A stretch of DNA of 64,000 bases from an uncultured Paracoccaceae bacterium. Its GTDB lineage: Bacteria > Pseudomonadota > Alphaproteobacteria > Rhodobacterales > Rhodobacteraceae. The DNA lies in assembly GCA_937864535.1 (NCBI GenBank), contig CALMJS010000015.1:62001-126000 (forward strand), read 5' to 3'. This document shows, piece after piece, positions 55,304 through 62,404 of the stretch; position 1 is the first letter of the stretch, and each line of letters starts with the position of its first letter. A program made the position numbers and the translations under genes. A model generated the notes under the pieces. That model was not told the DNA's origin, ran no database searches, and saw only the letters and a list, made by a program, of their open reading frames with translations.

Positions 55304-56356
55304 TTAGGCCCCGCGCACCGTGTCGCGCACCGTATCGCGTACCGTGTCGATCATCAGTTGCACGTTGTCCGGGCTGGCGTCCGGGGTGATCCCATGGCCA
55401 AGGTTAAAGATATGCGGCCCGCCGCGGAACGCATCGACCACACGGCGGGTTTCACGGACCAGATCGTCACCGCCCGTCACCATGTGGTGGCTGGCGAGGT
55501 TGCCCTGTACGCAGCCGCCGGTCTGCACATTTGCGGCGGCCCAGTCCGGGGTCACGCCGTCGTCCAGCGCGATGCAATCGGCGCCAATGCGGTCGTGCAA
55601 TCCGGCATAGCGGTCACCAGCCCCCCGCGGGAAGGCAATAACCGGCAGGCCGGGATGGCGGGCCTTGAGCGCGGCGGTGATGCGGCGGGCAGGCTCAATG
55701 GCAAAATCGTCGAAATCTTGTCCCTGCAGGCTACCTGCCCAGCTATCGAAAATCTTGATGACCTCTGCTCCGGCTTTGACCTGAGCCGAGAGGTATTCAA
55801 TCGTCGCCTCGGTCAGCAGGTCGATAATCCCGCTGAACGTGGCGCGATCCGCGGACTTGAGCGCGTGGGCCGGGCCTTGGTCCGGAGTGCCGCGACCGGC
55901 AATCATATAGGTCGCGACGGTCCACGGGGCACCAGCGAACCCGATCAGCGTCGTTTCCTGCGGCAATTCGCGGGACAAAATCCGCACGGTTTCATAGACC
56001 GGATTCAGCGTCTCATGGATCGCATCAACCGGTTTCAGCGCGGCCAGTTCGGCAGGGGTGGTGATGGTGGACAGGCGCGGACCTTCGCCGGTTTCGAACC
56101 ACAAATCCATGCCCAGGGCCTGCGGCAGCAGCAAAATATCGGCGAACAGGATCGCCGCGTCAAAGCCATACCGGCGGATCGGTTGCAGCGTCACCTCGGC
56201 GGCGAGTTCGGAATTGTAACACAGCGACAGAAAGTCCCCGGCTTGAGCGCGCGTCGCACGGTATTCGGGCAGATAGCGCCCCGCCTGACGCATCATCCAG
56301 ATCGGAGGGGTCGGCAGTGTTTCGCCCTTGAGGGCCCGCAGGATGGTTTTTGTCAT
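55304..56356 (-). CDS. hemE: uroporphyrinogen decarboxylase
   Basis: HemE decarboxylates uroporphyrinogen III to coproporphyrinogen III. The 350-residue protein has [16 protein letters not shown] near residue 18, [14 protein letters not shown] near 135 and [11 protein letters not shown] near 320. AGGAGA precedes ATG 56356. The last residues are three VRDT-type units ([16 protein letters not shown]), from a 12-base repeat at 55313-55348. It is divergent from hemC, 91 bases apart; a TTGACT box points to hemE but no good -10 is visible. Confidence 0.96.
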   Translation of the reverse strand: MTKTILRALKGETLPTPPIWMMRQAGRYLPEYRATRAQAGDFLSLCYNSELAAEVTLQPIRRYGFDAAILFADILLLPQALGMDLWFETGEGPRLSTITTPAELAALKPVDAIHETLNPVYETVRILSRELPQETTLIGFAGAPWTVATYMIAGRGTPDQGPAHALKSADRATFSGIIDLLTEATIEYLSAQVKAGAEVIKIFDSWAGSLQGQDFDDFAIEPARRITAALKARHPGLPVIAFPRGAGDRYAGLHDRIGADCIALDDGVTPDWAAANVQTGGCVQGNLASHHMVTGGDDLVRETRRVVDAFRGGPHIFNLGHGITPDASPDNVQLMIDTVRDTVRDTVRGA

Positions 56357-56447
56357 CGTGTCTCCTATCGCTTGGGGCTTGGTCGCCAATGACGCAGGGC
56401 AAGTCAAGCCATTGTGGGAAATCCCAAGCGCGGCTAGAAGTCCCATT

Positions 56448-57395
56448 ATGACCTTTGCTCTTCCAACACCCGCCCAACCCCTGAAGATCGGCACACGCGG
56501 TTCGCCGCTGGCCTTGGCGCAGGCCTACGAGACCCGCCGCCGTCTGATGGAGGCCTTTGGCCTGCCCGAAGAGGCGCTGGAAATCGTCGTGATCGCGACC
56601 ACCGGGGATAACCGGGCGATGATCGACGCGGACCGCCCGCTCAAGGAGATCGGGAACAAAGGTCTGTTCACCAAGGAAATCGAAGAGGCCATGCTGGACG
56701 AGAGGATCGACATCGCGGTCCATTCCTCCAAGGATATGCCGGTTGAACAGCCTGCTGGTCTGGTGCTGGACTGTTTTCTGCCGCGCGAGGACGTGCGCGA
56801 TGCCTTTGTGTCGCTGAAATACGCCGGGATCGCGGATTTGCCTCAGGGCGCGGTGGTTGGCACGTCGTCCCTACGGCGCAAGGCGCAACTCTTGGCCAAG
56901 CGGCCGGACCTCAAAATCGTCGAGTTTCGCGGCAATGTGCAGACCCGGCTGAAAAAACTGGGCGAAGGGGTGGCAGAGGCGACGTTCTTGGCCAAGGCGG
57001 GTCTGAACCGTCTGGGCATGACGGATGTGCCGCACCAGCCGATTTCAGAGGACGACATGCTGCCCGCCATCGCGCAGGGTGCCATCGGGATCGAGCGGCG
57101 GCAGAACGACCACCGTGCGGCGGCAATGATCGCGGTCATTCATCATGCCGAAACGGGTATCCGGCTGGCGGCAGAACGGGCGTTTCTGGCCGCGCTGGAC
57201 GGGTCCTGTCAGACGCCGATTGGCGGTCTGGCGACGGTCGACGGCGATCAGGTGACGCTGCGCGGTGAAATCCTCAAGGGAGACGGTACAGCCGTTTACG
57301 CCGATGCAATCACCGGGCCCGTTGAGCGGGCCGCCGATCTGGGCACCGATCTCGCGCGGCGTTTGCTGGATCGGGCCGGACCGGACTTTTTCTAA
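56448..57395 (+). CDS. hemC: hydroxymethylbilane synthase
   Basis: HemC joins four porphobilinogens into hydroxymethylbilane. The 315-residue protein has [13 protein letters not shown], the substrate-binding VHSSKDMP near residue 88, [10 protein letters not shown] and the dipyrromethane cysteine in [10 protein letters not shown] near 254. ATG 56448 is chosen for length; the frame continues upstream over the hemE start. Its stop overlaps that of the convergent transporter gene by 4 bases. Confidence 0.97.
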   Translation: MTFALPTPAQPLKIGTRGSPLALAQAYETRRRLMEAFGLPEEALEIVVIATTGDNRAMIDADRPLKEIGNKGLFTKEIEEAMLDERIDIAVHSSKDMPVEQPAGLVLDCFLPREDVRDAFVSLKYAGIADLPQGAVVGTSSLRRKAQLLAKRPDLKIVEFRGNVQTRLKKLGEGVAEATFLAKAGLNRLGMTDVPHQPISEDDMLPAIAQGAIGIERRQNDHRAAAMIAVIHHAETGIRLAAERAFLAALDGSCQTPIGGLATVDGDQVTLRGEILKGDGTAVYADAITGPVERAADLGTDLARRLLDRAGPDFF

Positions 57396-58591
57396 GTTCG
57401 ACCGCGTTCCACCCAAAGGAGGCCGAGGGTTGCGACCACCATCGCCACCCCGGCCAGAATCCCGACCAGCCAATAGCCCGCGATTTCTGTCCCCAGCGCA
57501 AAGATCGAGGCAGACAATCCGTCCGAGGCCAGCCGCTGGAGCGCTGTCAACGATGCGCCAGCCCCCGCCCGGCTGCCCAGTTGATCCTGTAAATAGCCGA
57601 TGGCCAGCGCATAGACCAAGGCGCCGCCGATGCCGGCAGGAATGGTCAGCAGCCAGACCCAGCCCGAGCCCAACAGGAACGGGAACAGGAACAGGAACAC
57701 CGAGTAGGTCAGAGCGCCAAGGGCAATCACTAGCAGCCTTGGCAGGACCCGGACAAACTGGCCGATCAACAGCGTAAAAACGATTTCGATCGCGACAAGC
57801 GCCCCGAAGAACAGGCCGGTGTCGGCTTCGGCCCGGACCGAGACTTCGGCGAATTGCAGTCCGATGATCACCCCCGCGATGGCCGAGCCGGAATGGATGA
57901 TCCCGATCAGCATCACCCGCAACAAGAGCGGCGGATAGATCATCTCGGCGATGGAATGGCGGAAATTCAGCGCGGATTTGGTTTCTGTCCACGGCGCCTG
58001 CGCGTCAGCGGGCCACCACAGGACAATCATCACGACCAGCGACAGAGCCAGCAGCGTGTTGACCGGATAAACGGTCGTCATCGGCACCCCGCTCTGCATC
58101 ACCAGCCCCCAGATCGGCAGGATCGCCATAAACGGCAGGGCAAAGGCCGCGCGGATGATCGCCATCACGCCATCACGGTCGGATTGCGGCAGATGGGCGC
58201 TGGTCAATCGCGTCACAGCGAAAATCTGACCGAATAGTGTCCCGCAAAGAGGCATCGCAATCATATGGGTCAAAATGAATGTGAGCTTGGAAGGCAGGAA
58301 CCAGACGCTCGCGCAGCCCAGCGTCAGCGCGCCCGTGGCGCAGAGCGCCATGACCTTGCGGCTGGGACGCTGATCGGTGACGATCCCGACGCCGACCGAC
58401 GTGCCGACCGAGACAAACAACGCGATCAGAAGCATGATCGAGAGCTGGCCGTCGGTGAAGCCGAAAATCTGGATCGCCAGCAGCGACTGGTAGATCCCGG
58501 CCCCTGTCACCGTGGTGCCGAACACAGCCACCAGAACAGCCATGAGACGCAGGACGGGCGATCCAAGGATCAATTTGAAATGATGTAACAT
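57392..58591 (-). CDS. major facilitator superfamily transporter (sugar-efflux-like)
   Basis: A 399-residue protein with 12 predicted membrane helices. The loop TDQRPSRKVMALC between helices 2 and 3 is the usual MFS position for a conserved basic motif. Overall pattern resembles SET-type efflux carriers; the substrate cannot be told. It starts one base after the stop of the FAD-linked dehydrogenase gene, so the two are one operon. Confidence 0.85.
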   Translation of the reverse strand: MLHHFKLILGSPVLRLMAVLVAVFGTTVTGAGIYQSLLAIQIFGFTDGQLSIMLLIALFVSVGTSVGVGIVTDQRPSRKVMALCATGALTLGCASVWFLPSKLTFILTHMIAMPLCGTLFGQIFAVTRLTSAHLPQSDRDGVMAIIRAAFALPFMAILPIWGLVMQSGVPMTTVYPVNTLLALSLVVMIVLWWPADAQAPWTETKSALNFRHSIAEMIYPPLLLRVMLIGIIHSGSAIAGVIIGLQFAEVSVRAEADTGLFFGALVAIEIVFTLLIGQFVRVLPRLLVIALGALTYSVFLFLFPFLLGSGWVWLLTIPAGIGGALVYALAIGYLQDQLGSRAGAGASLTALQRLASDGLSASIFALGTEIAGYWLVGILAGVAMVVATLGLLWVERGRT

Positions 58592-58592
58592 C

Positions 58593-59999
58593 TTAAACCG
58601 GTAAGACCTTTCCGGGGTTCAGGGTCCCCTTGGGGTCCAGCGCGGATTTGATCGCCCGCATCGTCGCAAGGGTTGCGGGATCTTTGCGGCGGCGCATGGT
58701 CGCCAGTTTCGATTTGCCGATCCCATGTTCGGCAGAAAATGACCCGCGCAGCTCTTGGACCAGATCCTCGACCGTTTCGCGCAGCGCATCCTTGAGAGCG
58801 GGATCATCGCGGGTGGGGTAAATCGTGTAGTGAATGTTTCCGTCGCCCAAGTGCGCCACGCTCAGATCGTTGGCATCGGGGTCTAGCCGGGCAATCCGTG
58901 CGCCGATCCGGGTCAGGAACGTCTCGACCTTGTCCAAGGGGAGGGCGATGTCATTGTCCACATAGGGACGGCGGCTAAAGGTGATTTCGGCGGCGGCCTC
59001 TCGGATCGACCAGATTTGCGCCCGCTGCGTATCGGATTGCGCGACAACAGCGTCCAGCAGATCGCCCGACTCGAGCATCTCGGCCAAAATCGTTTCCAGT
59101 TGCTCGACGACAGGTATGGTTCCATCGGGCCGGGGCGTGGCCTGACGCGGGGCGGTGGCCCCGGTCTCGATCAGAATATGGACGTCGTAGATGTCCTCCA
59201 GCACAGGCCGCGCCTCCGGATGGAGCCGGTAGTAGCCCTCAAAATGGGCGCGGGGCATGAATTCAAAGGCCTGAACCGCGCCGCCGGTTTCGGTTTGCAT
59301 CCGGTTCAGCAGGTCCAGCGCGGTGCCCAGATCGGGCAGCGCCACCAGCGCCGTCGCCGTGGCCTTGGGCTGTTCGGCCAGTTTGAGCACGGCGGCGGTG
59401 ATGATGCCCAGCGTGCCTTCGGAGCCGATCAGCAGATGGCGCAGGTCATAGCCAGAGTTGTCCTTGTGCAGTTCGGACATCAGGTCGAGGATCGTGCCAT
59501 CCGCCAAAACCACCTCTAGGCCCAGACACAGATCGCGCATGTTGCCATAGCGCAGGACGTTGGACCCGCCGGCGTTTGTCGCCAGCATCCCGCCGATCAT
59601 CGCAGAGCCGCGCGCGCCAAAGGTCATGGGAAAGATCAGCCCATGGTTGGCCGTGGCCGCATGCAGAGTCGACAGGATGACGCCCGCCTCGACGATAGCG
59701 ATTCTGGCATCGGGGCGCAGGTCGCGAATCCGGTTCATCCGGTCGAGCGAGAGAACGATCTGATCCGTGGCCAGCCCGCCGCCAACCAACCCCGTTGCGC
59801 CAGACATCGGCACAACGGCGATTCCATTCGAGTTGGCCCAGGCGACCACAGCGGAAACCTGCGCCGTATTCGCAGGGCGAACGACCGCGAGCGGCGTCCC
59901 GCAGTACCCGCCCGTCCAATCGCTGGCCCATTTGCCGGTATCGGGGCCGACCAAGACATTCTCGGCCCCGACCAGCGCCTGCAATGCACCCAGTTCCAT
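58593..59999 (-). CDS. FAD-linked 2-hydroxyacid dehydrogenase (GlcD/D2HGDH-like)
   Basis: A 468-residue flavoprotein of the VAO family that oxidises D-2-hydroxy acids. The FAD-binding loop is PMSGATGLVGGG near residue 62, with RYGNMRDLCLGLEVVLADG following, and the C-terminal cap has HLGDGNIHYTIYP and SAEHGIGKSKL. Substrate is uncertain (D-lactate, D-2-hydroxyglutarate or similar). ATG 59999 has GGGGG 7 bases upstream. It is the first gene of an operon with an MFS carrier. Confidence 0.9.
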   Translation of the reverse strand: MELGALQALVGAENVLVGPDTGKWASDWTGGYCGTPLAVVRPANTAQVSAVVAWANSNGIAVVPMSGATGLVGGGLATDQIVLSLDRMNRIRDLRPDARIAIVEAGVILSTLHAATANHGLIFPMTFGARGSAMIGGMLATNAGGSNVLRYGNMRDLCLGLEVVLADGTILDLMSELHKDNSGYDLRHLLIGSEGTLGIITAAVLKLAEQPKATATALVALPDLGTALDLLNRMQTETGGAVQAFEFMPRAHFEGYYRLHPEARPVLEDIYDVHILIETGATAPRQATPRPDGTIPVVEQLETILAEMLESGDLLDAVVAQSDTQRAQIWSIREAAAEITFSRRPYVDNDIALPLDKVETFLTRIGARIARLDPDANDLSVAHLGDGNIHYTIYPTRDDPALKDALRETVEDLVQELRGSFSAEHGIGKSKLATMRRRKDPATLATMRAIKSALDPKGTLNPGKVLPV

Positions 60000-60084
60000 G
60001 ATCACGCCCCCGTAAATCCACGCGCCATTGCTGGTGCTGTTAGGCGCTAACGTCAAGGGTATGAAAAAACTTGGTTCACCCCCC

Positions 60085-60113
60085 TTGACGCCCCCTGCAA
60101 CACGCAATATTCC
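60085..60113 (+). promoter_or_regulatory. promoter of tRNA-Met
   Basis: TTGACG (60085-60090) and TATTCC (60108-60113) are exactly 17 bases apart, and the tRNA begins 12 bases after the -10 box. Confidence 0.7.
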
Positions 60114-60125
60114 GCGCCCCACGGC

Positions 60126-60202
60126 GGCGGTGTAGCTCAGTTGGTTAGAGCAGAGGAATCATAATCCTTGTGTCCGGGGTTCGAGTCCCTGCACCGCCAC
60201 CA
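60126..60202 (+). tRNA. tRNA-Met (anticodon CAT)
   Basis: A full cloverleaf: acceptor GGCGGTG/CACCGCC, D arm GCTC...GAGC, anticodon stem GAGGA/TCCTT with loop ATCATAA (anticodon CAT), T stem CGGGG/CCCTG with TTCGAGT, discriminator A60199 and an encoded CCA (60200-60202). The first pair G-C and the stem sequence fit elongator methionine tRNA; a lysidine-type tRNA-Ile with CAT cannot be fully excluded, but initiator tRNA can (no C1 mismatch, no GGG/CCC anticodon stem). Confidence 0.95.
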
Positions 60203-60222
60203 CCTCTGAATAAGAGGATAAC

Positions 60223-60252
60223 AGGCGCCCTGACGGGCGCCTTTGTTGTTTT
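60223..60252 (+). terminator. intrinsic terminator after tRNA-Met
   Basis: AGGCGCCC, TGAC, GGGCGCCT followed by TTGTTGTTTT. It is 20 bases after the encoded CCA. A small preceding hairpin (CCTCT-GAATA-AGAGG) lies between. Confidence 0.85.
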
Positions 60253-60345
60253 CAGGTGGGCCGCGATCGACGGCCTGTTGCGACACACAAATCACTTGGA
60301 CTATCGCAGGCGCGCGGCTAGGTCATGGGCCAGAGGTGCCTGCGC

Positions 60346-61305
60346 ATGATGTTTGCCTATATTCAGAAAAATAGTCGGCTAGAGCGGCTGCCACATGACG
60401 CAGACCTGACGGATGCGCTGTGGATCGACCTCTATCGGCCCTTGCCAGAGCAAGTCACCCGCGTGGCCGATTTGGGCGTGGCGATTCCGACGCTTGCCGA
60501 CATGGAAGAGATCGAAATTTCAAATCGACTCTACCATGAAGACGATACCGAAGTGATGACGCTGGTTCTGCCCGGCCTGTCGACGACAGAAACGCCGGTC
60601 TCTGGTCCGGTGACATTCATCCTGTCGCCCGGGCGGTTGGTGACCGTGCGCCACCATGCGCCGCGTCCGTTCGAGACATTTCCAGACCGGGCCAATCGCA
60701 CGACCTTGGGCTGTTCGACGCATGATCGGGTGTTCCTCGGGCTGGTCGAGGAAATCGTGGGCCGCCTTGCCGACCTTCTCGAGGGGATCGGGCGCAGTAT
60801 CGATGATGTGTCCGGTCAGGTGTTCCGGTCGGCTGATTCGCCTGACGCCGACGCGCTGATGCTGGCGCTGCGGGCGCTGGGCCGCGAAGGGGATTTGCTG
60901 GGCCGCATTCGTCTGGGCCTGATGACCACTGAACGTATGTTGTCCTACTACGGGCAAACCTTGGGCGGGCGCAGCGATGGCGAGGCGCTGAAAAACACGG
61001 TCAAGGCAGAGATGCGCGACCTGCAAGCGCTGGCCGTGCACGCCGATTTTCTGTCGCAGCGGATTGGGCTGACCTCTGACGTGACCTTGGGCATGGTGAA
61101 TTTGCAGCAGAACGCCACGGTCCGCATCGTGTCGGTGGTCGCGGCGCTGTTCCTGCCGCCGACCCTGATCGCGTCGATCTACGGGATGAACTTTGCCAGC
61201 ATGCCGGAACTCAATTCTGCGCTGGGCTATCCGCTGGCGCTCGCGGGGATGGTGCTGTCTGCCGTGGCCACCTGGACCTATTTCCGCTGGAAGGGCTGGC
61301 TCTAG
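60346..61305 (+). CDS. corA: CorA-family divalent cation transporter
   Basis: A 319-residue CorA channel for Mg2+ or related ions. The cytoplasmic part is followed by two C-terminal helices with the GMN signature (280-282, YGMNF) between them, and the tail WKGWL. I chose ATG 60346 with AGAGG upstream; ATG 60325 is an alternative. Its stop overlaps that of the convergent DUF1045 gene by 4 bases. Confidence 0.93.
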   Translation: MMFAYIQKNSRLERLPHDADLTDALWIDLYRPLPEQVTRVADLGVAIPTLADMEEIEISNRLYHEDDTEVMTLVLPGLSTTETPVSGPVTFILSPGRLVTVRHHAPRPFETFPDRANRTTLGCSTHDRVFLGLVEEIVGRLADLLEGIGRSIDDVSGQVFRSADSPDADALMLALRALGREGDLLGRIRLGLMTTERMLSYYGQTLGGRSDGEALKNTVKAEMRDLQALAVHADFLSQRIGLTSDVTLGMVNLQQNATVRIVSVVAALFLPPTLIASIYGMNFASMPELNSALGYPLALAGMVLSAVATWTYFRWKGWL

Positions 61306-61982
61306 TCCGAGAGGGTGAACCGATGGATGGTCTGGAATTGGCCGTCCTGCCGTTCCCCGACTAAGGCCAAACAGTCGAGTGTCTGCGGATGATCCAGCAG
61401 GTCCCCGGCCTCTTGCAGGATCGCGTCAAACGCTTGGTCCGCGACAGCAGCGTCCAGTTTACCTGTCAGCGTCATGTGAAATCGGAAGCAATCCATCACA
61501 TGAGGATAGCCCCATTTGGCCAGCAGATGCTCTTGGCGCGGGGATAGGCCCGCTGCGCGGCGGCGGGCGGTTTCCTGCGGCGGTGCCGGATTACGAAAGC
61601 CGTCCAGTTCCGTGACACATGCCGCAGCGATTGCGTTGATCCCGCTGGGATTTCCCGTGGCTGTCAGCGCGATGAACTGACCAATCCGCGTCAACGCCAG
61701 CGGCCCCAAGGCGACTGGCAGCAGGGCATCGACCAGATCGGCGAGCGCGCTCTGCAATTCGACCTCTCCGTGCGGCGGGGCGAGTCGAAACGGCGCCTTC
61801 ATCGTCGCATGGAACCCGTATTTGCGCGGAGCCGCCGTTGCGGCCGCGATGTCGAACCCCTTGACCTGCGGCTGCGCCACGGCGGCTGCGCCGTCAATGT
61901 CCCAGCCCAGCCAGCGCGCACCAAACTCGGCCAATGGGCCGGACGGCAGGTAGTAGACGGCGTAGCGGGTGAAATCTGACAT
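61302..61982 (-). CDS. DUF1045 2H-phosphoesterase-like protein
   Basis: A 226-residue soluble protein with two H-x-T motifs, HATMKAPF near residue 59 and HMTLTGKL near 168, which define the 2H phosphoesterase fold. DUF1045 genes are often found in phosphonate (phn) clusters, but no phn gene is visible here. AGGA precedes ATG 61982. Its reaction is unknown. Confidence 0.82.
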   Translation of the reverse strand: MSDFTRYAVYYLPSGPLAEFGARWLGWDIDGAAAVAQPQVKGFDIAAATAAPRKYGFHATMKAPFRLAPPHGEVELQSALADLVDALLPVALGPLALTRIGQFIALTATGNPSGINAIAAACVTELDGFRNPAPPQETARRRAAGLSPRQEHLLAKWGYPHVMDCFRFHMTLTGKLDAAVADQAFDAILQEAGDLLDHPQTLDCLALVGERQDGQFQTIHRFTLSD

Positions 61983-62092
61983 CTGGCATCCTGTGCAACT
62001 GTCGGTTTGGAGCCGCCGGCCCCGGTCCCTATCGCGATAGATTTGGGGCCGCTGACCATAAACGCAAGCAAAAGCCTGAATTTTTCCGCCGG

Positions 62093-62287
62093 TCAGGCCG
62101 GGCTGGCGTCGAAACCGACCCCGTCCAGGGCCGCGATGATGGCCGCCGCGTCGCGGGTGCTGCTGACAGCGATCGTGCGGGTGGTCAGATCGACCTCGAC
62201 CTGTGCTGCAGGGTCCAGTGTCGTCAGTGCGGTGGTGACTGTGGCCTTGCAATGTCCACAGTTCATTTCGGGGATATGGAATTTCAT
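62093..62287 (-). CDS. copper chaperone, single HMA domain (CopZ-like)
   Basis: A 64-residue heavy-metal-associated domain. The metal site is MNCGHC (residues 8-13) and the fold pattern FHIPEMNCGHCKATV is standard. GGAG precedes ATG 62287. It is divergent from copA, and its promoter region carries a MerR-type operator. Confidence 0.9.
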   Translation of the reverse strand: MKFHIPEMNCGHCKATVTTALTTLDPAAQVEVDLTTRTIAVSSTRDAAAIIAALDGVGFDASPA

Positions 62288-62310
62288 GTTAGTCTCCTGT
62301 GTGCATGTGG

Positions 62311-62342
62311 ATATCTGGGGCCTCCACCAACTGGAAGGTCAA
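62311..62342 (-). promoter_or_regulatory. MerR/CueR-type promoter for the HMA gene
   Basis: On the minus strand TTGACC (62342-62337) begins TTGACCTTCCAGTTGGTGG, a dyad CCTTCC-N6-TGGAGG, with CAGATA 19 bases after the -35 box. The layout matches CueR copper promoters, but the -10 box is weak. Confidence 0.5.
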
Positions 62343-62349
62343 GGGGGGC

Positions 62350-62380
62350 TTGACCTTCTTGTTACTGGAAGGCCTATCTG
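62350..62380 (+). promoter_or_regulatory. CueR-type copper-responsive promoter of copA
   Basis: TTGACC (62350-62355) and TATCTG (62375-62380) are separated by 19 bases, the hallmark spacing of MerR-family promoters. The spacer carries the dyad CCTTC-TTGTTACT-GGAAGG, which is close to the E. coli copA operator recognised by CueR. The regulator gene itself is not in this window. Confidence 0.75.
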
Positions 62381-62404
62381 GATTGAAAACAGTAGGAAAC
62401 TCTT

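Noticed and set aside
54683-56392. 569-residue plus-strand frame over the unknown gene and hemE
   Set aside because: Antisense shadow spanning two real genes; no recognisable domain.
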